The notes under the pieces were generated by a model, which saw only the letters and a list, made by a program, of their open reading frames with translations, was not told the DNA's origin and ran no database searches. From Candidatus Abyssobacteria bacterium SURF_5 (GTDB lineage: Bacteria; Abyssobacteria; SURF-5): DNA of 20,650 nt. Shown one piece after another: positions 14,505 to 20,650 of this stretch. The DNA lies in contig QZKU01000035.1 of assembly GCA_003598085.1 (NCBI GenBank), positions 1-20,650 of the forward strand, written 5' to 3'. A program made the position numbers and the translations under genes. Numbering within the stretch: position 1 is the stretch's first letter; the number at the start of each line of letters is the position of its first letter.

Positions 14505-16358
14505 ATGCTCCACGGGTACGTCGGAAAACTTCTCTATATCGACCTGTCGAAAGAATCCTCCAAACCTTTCCATGTGCCCGAGGAAATCCTGAAGAAATAC
14601 ATTGGCGGGCGCGGGCTCGGAGCAAAGCTGTATTGGGATCTGCTGCCCCCCGATGCCGAACCGCTCGGGCCGAAAAACGTCTTCATGGTTCTCTCCGGAC
14701 CCGTGAGCGGAACAATGGTACCCGGTGCGGGCAAACACGTGATTGTCACCAGATCTCCTGCGACCGGCGCGTGGCTCGACGCCTATTCGAGTGGACGCAT
14801 GGCGCCCGAGATGAAGTTCGCCGGATACGACGGCATCATTATTACCGGGAAAGCCAGAAAACCGACGTATCTGCTCATCCAGGATGAAAAAGTGGATTTT
14901 TGCGACGCCGCTCACCTGTGGGGGAAAGGCTCTTTCGCCGCCGAATCATTCGTGAAAGAAAACTTCCACCCCGACTGCGGCTGCATCTCGATCGGGCCGG
15001 CAGGGGAGAATCTCGTCCATTTCGCGTGCGTCGGAAGCGAATACTTCCGCAAGGCGGGCCGCGGCGGCGCCGGAGCCGTCATGGGCTCAAAGAATCTGAA
15101 GCTGGTGGCAGTCAAAGGAAGCGGCGGCATCACCTGCGCCAACGTTCAGGGCGTGCGCGAACTCGTGCTGCAACATTTCGACAGCTTCATCAACAACCCC
15201 GTTGGGCTGAGCCGGCGCAAATACGGGAGCCCGCTCACCATGACTATCACGAATGCGGCCGGAATGCTGCCCACGCGTAATTTCCAGAAAGGCCGCTTCG
15301 AACAGAGTATCGGCAAAATCGATAAAGACGCCGTCCGCAACGCGAAGATAGCCGATCGCTCCTGCTACGCCTGCTTCGCATCGTGCGGTAAACTGACCGA
15401 GGTGAAGGACGGAATCTTCAAAGGAACCAGGCTCGAAGGGCCTGAATACGAAACGCTCGCGCTGCTCGGCTCTAACCTCGAAATAGATTATCTTCCGGCT
15501 GTCATCAAAGGAAATTATCTGTGCGACGATCTCGGCTTGGATACCATTTCAGCCGGCGGCGTCATCGGGTTCGCGATGGAATGCTTCGAACGCGGCATCC
15601 TGACTAAAGAAGATACGGACGGGCTGGAGCTCAAATTCGGCAACTATGAGGCGGCCCTGAAGCTGCTCGAATTAATCGCGCACCGCAAGGGCTTCGGCGA
15701 CTTCTGCGCCCGCGGCGTCAGGGACATGGCGAAGGAGCTTGGCCGCGGCACCGAAGCGTTCGCCATGCACTGCAAAGGAATGGAACTGCCCGCTTACGAT
15801 CCCCGCGCCGGCTGGGGTGCGGCCATCACCTATTCCGTCACCCCGCGCGGCGGCTGTCACCGGCGGGCGTGGCCCCCGCTCCGGGAGGTATTGGGCGGGA
15901 TGGACCCGTTCTCGGCTGAAGAAAAGGCCGCAATGGTAAGAGACATGATGCACGAGACATGCATCATGCACAGCCTGCTCGTGTGCGATGCCCCTCCGAA
16001 AATTATTCCCGCCGGCATTCCGGGCTATTGCCAGTACCTGAATCTCGTTACCGGCATGAATTATTCCGAAGATGATCTTGTCGCACGGGCCGACATCATC
16101 GAGACGCTGATCCGGCGGATCAACGTCAGGCAGGGACTCGGCTCGGAGGAAGACTCTCTCCCCAAACGAATCCTCGAGGAAAGCCTGCCTGAGGGGCCTC
16201 CCAAAGGAAGAGTCATGGGGCTGGACAACTTCCTCAAAATGCGCGCCGAATACTACAAAATCCGCGGGTGGGACAGCGAAGGCGTTCCAACCGCTGAAAC
16301 CATCGCCAAATATGGATTCGAAGGAGAAACGAATCTCGCGAATCAGGTAAAGATTTAA
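14505..16358 (+). CDS. aldehyde:ferredoxin oxidoreductase family tungsten enzyme (617 aa)
   Basis: AOR-family enzyme binding a bis-pyranopterin tungsten (possibly molybdenum) cofactor and one [4Fe-4S] cluster. Cluster ligands fit the family: CYACFASC gives Cys287, 290, 294, plus Cys494; Pyrococcus furiosus AOR uses Cys288, 291, 295, 494. GPEYE (Glu314) and GGCH (His452) align with its catalytic Glu and His. N-terminal motifs GGRGLGAKLYW and SGPVSGTMVPG are typical. AAGGAGGATC precedes the ATG. Expected reaction is oxidation of an aldehyde to the acid with ferredoxin reduction, or the reverse. The related BamB subunit of class II benzoyl-CoA reductase is an alternative that sequence alone does not exclude, but no other bam genes are present. 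First gene of a four-gene operon. Confidence 0.92.
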   Translation: MLHGYVGKLLYIDLSKESSKPFHVPEEILKKYIGGRGLGAKLYWDLLPPDAEPLGPKNVFMVLSGPVSGTMVPGAGKHVIVTRSPATGAWLDAYSSGRMAPEMKFAGYDGIIITGKARKPTYLLIQDEKVDFCDAAHLWGKGSFAAESFVKENFHPDCGCISIGPAGENLVHFACVGSEYFRKAGRGGAGAVMGSKNLKLVAVKGSGGITCANVQGVRELVLQHFDSFINNPVGLSRRKYGSPLTMTITNAAGMLPTRNFQKGRFEQSIGKIDKDAVRNAKIADRSCYACFASCGKLTEVKDGIFKGTRLEGPEYETLALLGSNLEIDYLPAVIKGNYLCDDLGLDTISAGGVIGFAMECFERGILTKEDTDGLELKFGNYEAALKLLELIAHRKGFGDFCARGVRDMAKELGRGTEAFAMHCKGMELPAYDPRAGWGAAITYSVTPRGGCHRRAWPPLREVLGGMDPFSAEEKAAMVRDMMHETCIMHSLLVCDAPPKIIPAGIPGYCQYLNLVTGMNYSEDDLVARADIIETLIRRINVRQGLGSEEDSLPKRILEESLPEGPPKGRVMGLDNFLKMRAEYYKIRGWDSEGVPTAETIAKYGFEGETNLANQVKI

Positions 16359-16359
16359 G

Positions 16360-16641
16360 GTGAAGATCAAGTTCTCGGTTGTTGGTGTCTCAGAAGAATC
16401 TTTCCCGGCGGAACCGGAAAGTCTTCAGGTGAATAGTCGCACGGTTCAGGATTTGCTGGATTCTCTGTTTAATAGGTACGGCGCCCACGCCGCAGCAAAA
16501 CTATTCGATTCAAATGGTCTTCGCCCGGGGCTTTCTTTATTGGTCAACGGCCGCAACGTGCTCTCGCTGCCGGACAGATACCAAACGCGATTGCAGGATT
16601 TAGACGAGATAGTGATCACTGTCCGGGTCACCGGCGGATAG
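16360..16641 (+). CDS. MoaD/ThiS-like ubiquitin-fold protein (93 aa)
   Basis: Small beta-grasp protein ending in Gly-Gly (VTVRVTGG), the mark of sulfur carriers MoaD and ThiS. Expected to donate sulfur for the pyranopterin cofactor, probably dedicated to the tungsten enzyme next to it, as in aor operons where the MoaD-like gene is called aorD. GTG start, one base after the AOR stop codon, with only a weak ribosome-binding site; translational coupling is likely. Slightly longer than E. coli MoaD (81 aa). Confidence 0.85.
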   Translation: MKIKFSVVGVSEESFPAEPESLQVNSRTVQDLLDSLFNRYGAHAAAKLFDSNGLRPGLSLLVNGRNVLSLPDRYQTRLQDLDEIVITVRVTGG

Positions 16642-16654
16642 AGGAGACGCTTCG

Positions 16655-17272
16655 ATGGCAAGAGTTATCACGATTAACGCCGCAAATTGCACAGGATGCC
16701 GCATGTGCGAGCTTGCCTGCTCCAGCTCCAAAGAAAGTGAGTTCAACCCGGACCGCTCGCGAATTAAGGTGATTGACAATCGGCTCGAGGGATGGTCGCG
16801 GCCCTCGGTCTGCCTGCAGTGCGATGAACCTCTGTGCGCGGCAGTGTGCCCGTCGCAGGCGATTTCCACAGCGACTACTGTACAGGGCGACCATGTCGTT
16901 CAAGTGGACCCGGAAAAATGCTATGGGTGCCAAAGCTGCGTGATGGCGTGCCCCTTCGGCGCAATCAGCTTCTTCCCGAAAACAAAAGCGATCAAATGCG
17001 ACCTCTGCGGCGGCTCCCCCGAATGTGTCAAGTTCTGCTTCTATGATTGTCTCTCGATCGTGGAACTGACCGAGCAGATGCAGGCCCAGCGCAAACAAGC
17101 ACTAAAAGCCTTGACGATCAGGGCCTGTCACGAGATCGGAAAAAGAGAAGCCAGGCGCCGCCGCGAACAATTCTCTCAAGAGGCGTCCACCATTGTTCCC
17201 GTCCGGCCGAGGCCTGAGCTCGATCTGCCGGAAATCGATTTCGACCGCATGCTGCGGAAGGAAGAACAATGA
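16655..17272 (+). CDS. four-cluster ferredoxin-like electron-transfer subunit (205 aa)
   Basis: Polyferredoxin of the AorA/DmsB type with motifs CTGCRMCELAC, CLQCDEPLCAAVC, CYGCQSCVMAC and CDLCGGSPECVKFC, sufficient for four [4Fe-4S] clusters. No signal peptide or membrane segment. Residues ~140-205 form a charged tail without cysteines. It probably links the tungsten enzyme to a soluble acceptor or a larger complex, as AorA does in Aromatoleum. GAGGAGA precedes the ATG; it overlaps the next gene by four bases (ATGA). Confidence 0.9.
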   Translation: MARVITINAANCTGCRMCELACSSSKESEFNPDRSRIKVIDNRLEGWSRPSVCLQCDEPLCAAVCPSQAISTATTVQGDHVVQVDPEKCYGCQSCVMACPFGAISFFPKTKAIKCDLCGGSPECVKFCFYDCLSIVELTEQMQAQRKQALKALTIRACHEIGKREARRRREQFSQEASTIVPVRPRPELDLPEIDFDRMLRKEEQ

Positions 17273-18261
17273 GCGCAAAGGTTATCGACGGCCATCGGCA
17301 CTTGATGTGTCTGGATGCGCACCAGCGGGCAAACTCGCTTGACCCGGTTAGGGCAAATGCAATGGGCGGAACCAGCCAGGCGTCCGCCATGGTCAACCTC
17401 GAAAAGGCGCCGGAATGGTTTCGGAAAATGTCCGATTTCGATGAGCATCTTGCCGATATGGATGCGGCAGGCATCGACGTCGGTGTTATCTGGCCGCCGC
17501 CGCCCGGCTTCTATTATTGGGCCGAGCCTTCGGCCGGCGCGGAGCTGGCCCAAATCGTCAATGACAACACCGCCCAAGTCGTTCGCGAGCATCCCGATCG
17601 GCTTGTCGGATTGACCTCGCTCCCTCTGCAGGATCCTTCGTCAGCAACCAGGGAACTGAAGCGGGGAATCCGCGAACTGAACCATAAGGGAGTAGCCATC
17701 GCATCAAACGTAAATGATTCGGGCCTTGACGATGAGGGGCTGCTTCCTTTTTTCGAGCAGGCCGAAGCGCTGGATGTGCCTGTCTTCATTCACCCGGATG
17801 TCACCCACGTTACCGAGCGACTTGGCAAATATTATCTTGTCAATTTTTTGGGATACCCGATGCATACGGCTCTGGCCGCGTGCGAATTGGTTTTCGGAGG
17901 AGTACTTGATCGGTTCCCCAACCTGAAAATATGCCTGGTGCATGCCGGCGGCACGTTGCCGTTTCTCCTCGGTCGGCTTGAGCACGGACAATCGGTCCGC
18001 CCAGAGGCCCGCGAGAAATGTCTTCACCCTTTTCCTTATTACCTGAAGAATTTCTACGTGGATACCATCGCGTTTAATCCGGAAATCCTCCGGTTCGTCT
18101 GCACCATCATGCAAAAAGACCACGTCTTCCTCGGCACCGACTATCCATTCGATATGGCCGATATGGATCCGGTATCGTCGGCCAAAAAAGCGATCACCCA
18201 TGACGATGCAACACTTGATCTTATAATCGGCGATAACCTTCAACGCATCCTGAATATCTGA
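17269..18261 (+). CDS. amidohydrolase_2 family metal-dependent hydrolase or decarboxylase, ACMSD-like (330 aa)
   Basis: TIM-barrel metalloenzyme. Putative ligands follow the ACMSD pattern closely: His9 and His11 (GHRH), His175 (FIHPD), His225 (LVHAGG) and Asp291 (GTDYPFD); ACMSD of Pseudomonas uses His9, His11, His177, His228 and Asp294. Family members are zinc- or manganese-dependent decarboxylases and hydrolases, many acting on aromatic or unsaturated carboxylic acids. The four-base overlap with the ferredoxin gene indicates a shared pathway with the tungsten enzyme, for example a decarboxylation or hydrolysis that forms or consumes its aldehyde or acid. Exact substrate unknown. Confidence 0.88.
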   Translation: MSAKVIDGHRHLMCLDAHQRANSLDPVRANAMGGTSQASAMVNLEKAPEWFRKMSDFDEHLADMDAAGIDVGVIWPPPPGFYYWAEPSAGAELAQIVNDNTAQVVREHPDRLVGLTSLPLQDPSSATRELKRGIRELNHKGVAIASNVNDSGLDDEGLLPFFEQAEALDVPVFIHPDVTHVTERLGKYYLVNFLGYPMHTALAACELVFGGVLDRFPNLKICLVHAGGTLPFLLGRLEHGQSVRPEAREKCLHPFPYYLKNFYVDTIAFNPEILRFVCTIMQKDHVFLGTDYPFDMADMDPVSSAKKAITHDDATLDLIIGDNLQRILNI

Positions 18262-18285
18262 GACGATCCCGCCGAATATCTGGAT

Positions 18286-18315
18286 TTGCGTTATCTGCTC
18301 TTCCTGTGGTAAAAT
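18286..18315 (+). promoter_or_regulatory. probable promoter of the lipoprotein gene
   Basis: An extended -10 (TGG-TAAAAT; -10 hexamer at 18310-18315) stands 18 bases after a weak -35 (TTGCGT, 18286-18291). Predicted start is about 18322, 41 bases before the ATG at 18363. Confidence 0.45.
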
Positions 18316-18362
18316 TTTTCAACGGCACGGGGTACTTTCAACCTGCAAAAGTGGAGATCCAC

Positions 18363-20459
18363 ATGCGATTGAAACACTCGCCGGCCCGTCTGCTCATTAT
18401 CCTTCCCTTAATTTTTCTGATAACTTCCTGCAGTGCGGATAAAGCAGCAAACATTCTGCTTAAGTATCAAAAATATCGAAAAGCTCGCCAGTACGCGGAG
18501 AGGCAGAAACAGGTGTCCGAAGGACTCGTAACTCTCGAGCCGCCATACAAACCATGGAATTGGGGAAACGAACGAACAAAATTGAGCGTCCAGAATGCGG
18601 TCTATGCGATCTGCAGACAGGTCGGCGTCACCTATAACCGCGAAAAATCCTATACGAACACCGACCCTCTTTGCCGGATGTGGGTCACTCCATGGATCAA
18701 AGACAAACCGTGGAGAGAGGCTATCGAGGAGGTCCTTGCACCATATGACCTCACCTACATCCAGGAGAACAGACAGATCGTTCTGATGAAGAAGGAAGAT
18801 GCTCTCAAGCGCGAACAGGAAATCGAAGGTTTGAAGGCTGAATTCCAGGCATTCATCTCCGGCCTCGAACCAGAGAAATTACCCGATGCGGTTGTTATCC
18901 TCCCGATGGTTGATGCGACGGGCACAACAACCCGGCTCGGGACTCTTCTCGCAGAGATGGGGATGCTCAAGGCGGTCTATGTCCCGCAGAAAGTGCTGAA
19001 TCTGCATGTCCCCGCAGTATTGGACTTGTACGATGACAAGGGCTACCATTACGAAGGGAAAACCATATCTGAGAAGGACCGCGATCAGATTACCCGGCGC
19101 TACGCCACTCAAGATTTTGCCGTCGCAACATTGGAAATTGAAGGCGGCAGCTTCCACGCAGATCTCCACTTCGAGGGGCAACACGGCAAACAGGATTTCT
19201 CCTTTTCCGGAACAGAGGAAGAAATATTCAGAATCCCACAGTGGATAGCCCGATGTGTTCATCAATATGCCGGCATAGAATTATCTCCGGAACAGGAGCA
19301 GTATGTTGACCTGCCCGAAATTCGAGACCAGGAAAACCTCATCAGGCTCGCGGAATTGGAACACAAGTACTGGAACGACCGAAGAAACATGGCATCGTGG
19401 AACCAATTCCTTGATCGCAATCCCGACTCTGTCTATGCTCTCTATCGAATACATTGCATTGCAAAAAGCGAAGGGCTGGATGAATCGCTCGACCAGATCA
19501 CTGCCGCTCTCGAAAAGTGCAAAGACCATGATTTTCTGAAAAGCATGCAGGCGCAGGCACACCATCAGAACGAGGATTACTCTCTCTCGGTTCGGACATA
19601 TTTTGAACTTATCAAAAATGATTTTCGAAACCTCACTTATTATGATTGGCTGGATACGGGAATGCTTGCTATGGGGCTCGGCGAACAGGCCGAGGCCCTT
19701 TATCAGTTCTGGCAAAAAAATGATCCGGATTCGTACGTCCCCCTCCTCGGCCAGGGCGACTTCTACATCTCATACGCGTGGGATGCTCGCGGCGGCGGAT
19801 GGTCGGGTTCCGTCTCGGACGAAGGCAGAGCAAAATTCAAGGAAAGACTTCGGCTGGCGGAGGAGGTTCTGCTCAAAGCGCTTGAACGCAATCACACCGA
19901 TCCAAACATCGCTTCTAATCTCCTCATCGTGGCTAAAGGACTGGGACATGAGCGCGCACAAATGGAAGAATGGTTCCAGTTGGCCATACAGGCCGACCCG
20001 ACCTTTTATGAAGCTTATAGAGCCAAACTGGAATATCTCAAACCGAAATGGTATGGCGATCGGCGGGGAGAAGAAATGTTCGCCTTCGCCCGCCAGTGCG
20101 CCGCTAATCCGCCCGAAGGCTCTCGGGTCGGACTGCTCATACTGAACATTCATTCCGAATTTTCCCGGCGATGGGCGGAAAAACACGACAATGACTGGAG
20201 ACCCTATTATCGGAATCCGGAAGTGTATCGGGAAGTCAAGCAGGCCTATGAAAAATATCTTCTCGAGCATCCGGAATCAAACCGGGAACGAAACGCGCTG
20301 GCCGAAATAGCCGTCGCCGCTCGCCAATATGAAGACGCCGTCTACCAGTTCGAAATCATCGGCGAGGACCGCGATCCCGGCATCTGGAACAGCAGCCAAT
20401 TCGAAGAATGGAGAAAGGAAGCCTACGAAAAAACCGGCCGCACAATAGGCGGCACTTGA
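18363..20459 (+). CDS. lipoprotein with STN-like domain and TPR-like repeats (698 aa)
   Basis: Not a gene I can name. ATG at 18363 is preferred over the open frame from 18306 because it has GGAG upstream and starts a classic lipoprotein signal: basic N-terminus, hydrophobic stretch, lipobox ITSC with lipidated Cys23. Serine at +2 favours the outer membrane by the Lol rule. Residues about 56-135 resemble the secretin/TonB short N-terminal domain (LSVQNAVYAICRQVGVTYN ... LTYIQENRQIVLMKK). A middle domain (about 150-310, from DAVVILPMVDATGTTTRLG) is unassigned. The rest to the C-terminus is helical with paired-helix, tetratricopeptide-like spacing (for example LAEEVLLKALERNHTDPNIA and YEKYLLEHPESNRERNALAE). 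Probably a protein-interaction or envelope scaffold. Its link to neighbouring operons is unclear. Confidence 0.75.
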   Translation: MRLKHSPARLLIILPLIFLITSCSADKAANILLKYQKYRKARQYAERQKQVSEGLVTLEPPYKPWNWGNERTKLSVQNAVYAICRQVGVTYNREKSYTNTDPLCRMWVTPWIKDKPWREAIEEVLAPYDLTYIQENRQIVLMKKEDALKREQEIEGLKAEFQAFISGLEPEKLPDAVVILPMVDATGTTTRLGTLLAEMGMLKAVYVPQKVLNLHVPAVLDLYDDKGYHYEGKTISEKDRDQITRRYATQDFAVATLEIEGGSFHADLHFEGQHGKQDFSFSGTEEEIFRIPQWIARCVHQYAGIELSPEQEQYVDLPEIRDQENLIRLAELEHKYWNDRRNMASWNQFLDRNPDSVYALYRIHCIAKSEGLDESLDQITAALEKCKDHDFLKSMQAQAHHQNEDYSLSVRTYFELIKNDFRNLTYYDWLDTGMLAMGLGEQAEALYQFWQKNDPDSYVPLLGQGDFYISYAWDARGGGWSGSVSDEGRAKFKERLRLAEEVLLKALERNHTDPNIASNLLIVAKGLGHERAQMEEWFQLAIQADPTFYEAYRAKLEYLKPKWYGDRRGEEMFAFARQCAANPPEGSRVGLLILNIHSEFSRRWAEKHDNDWRPYYRNPEVYREVKQAYEKYLLEHPESNRERNALAEIAVAARQYEDAVYQFEIIGEDRDPGIWNSSQFEEWRKEAYEKTGRTIGGT

Positions 20460-20565
20460 AGCTGGAATTATTCTTCTCAAATTAATACTGGTTCTCTTTT
20501 CTCAAACTGCGTGCCGAAATACGAAACGCGGTAAAAGATGAAGGCATTATCGAACCGCAAAGGCG
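20460..20565. other. short non-coding spacer and intron 3' exon
   Basis: About 106 bases between the lipoprotein stop and the group II intron end. A short plus-strand open stretch ends at the TAG at 20567-20569, but it has no start or recognisable motif. No terminator is clear. Confidence 0.4.
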
Positions 20566-20650
20566 GTAGAGTAGGGAGGGCATTACCCCTCCCCCTCGTC
20601 AAACCGGACGTGCAGATTTCCCGCATCCGGCTTTCCTGAAGGCTTTGCCT
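20566..20650 (-). mobile_element. group II intron, 3' end (domains V and VI), truncated by window edge
   Basis: On the minus strand, 20633-20601 folds as domain V: an 8-bp lower stem AAGCCGGA/TCCGGTTT containing the AGC triad, a two-base CG bulge, and an upper stem UGCGG/CUGCA capped by a GAAA-containing loop. After a GAC linker, 20597-20569 folds as domain VI: an 11-bp stem with a single bulged adenosine (20572), the expected branch point, seven bases (counting the A) from a 3' end ending in AC at about 20566. The reverse transcriptase and other domains would lie beyond 20650. The class cannot be set from this part. Confidence 0.78.

Noticed and set aside
20538-20639. small plus-strand frame ending in VQISRIRLS
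   Set aside because: It is the antisense translation of group II intron domains V/VI. Such frames recur wherever this RNA element occurs and are not genes.
1-20650. CRISPR array, tRNA, rRNA, phage or defence system
   Set aside because: No regularly spaced repeats, cloverleaf-like sequence, rRNA motif or recognisable phage or defence protein was seen on either strand.

Overview
The window reads as a piece of chromosome from an uncultured, anaerobic, Gram-negative bacterium with a respiratory or syntrophic way of life. The pointers are a tungsten-type aldehyde:ferredoxin oxidoreductase, a membrane complex rich in Fe-S clusters and c-type hemes, two acyl-CoA dehydrogenases, sigma-54 control and an outer-membrane-type lipoprotein. 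Gene style is closest to Desulfobacterota or a neighbouring candidate phylum. That placement is inference; no rRNA or marker gene is present.

Left part (1-6260, all genes on the minus strand). Two acyl-CoA dehydrogenases (202-1902 and 2363-3598) each have their own sigma-70-type promoter; the second also has a clear intrinsic terminator (2308-2337). The 460-base gap between them carries short dispersed palindromes. Next come a 3-methyladenine DNA glycosylase, a small GGQ release-factor-like ribosome-rescue protein and a PAS-AAA+-Fis sigma-54 activator.

Centre (6261-14322, plus strand). A 362-base divergent control region holds the activator's own promoter, a cluster of GTTGCAAC palindromes (likely enhancer sites) and a sigma-54 -24/-12 promoter. 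It drives a run of tightly packed or overlapping genes: an HdrD/DsrK-like Fe-S protein, a NarI/DsrM-like cytochrome b, a four-cluster ferredoxin with a C-terminal membrane anchor, and an NrfD/DsrP-like quinone-interacting protein fused to a six-heme cytochrome c domain. Together these resemble the Dsr/Hmc/Tmc/Hme family of transmembrane redox complexes. The same run continues into a receiver protein, a PAS-PAS-PAS histidine kinase and a second receiver protein. Two PAS domains of the kinase and the PAS domain of the divergent activator share a three-cysteine motif, so the locus may couple a redox signal to expression of the complex.

Right part (14505-18261, plus strand). A separate four-gene operon encodes an AOR-family tungsten enzyme, a MoaD/ThiS-like protein ending in Gly-Gly, a four-cluster ferredoxin and an ACMSD-like amidohydrolase. 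A monocistronic lipoprotein with an STN-like domain and a TPR-like region follows (18363-20459). At the right edge, domains V and VI of a group II intron lie on the minus strand; the rest of the intron is outside the window.

How the parts could work together (inference): acyl-CoA and aldehyde oxidation release electrons to ETF and ferredoxin. The Hdr/NrfD/cytochrome complex exchanges electrons between a cytoplasmic carrier, the quinone pool and periplasmic hemes under sigma-54 and two-component control.
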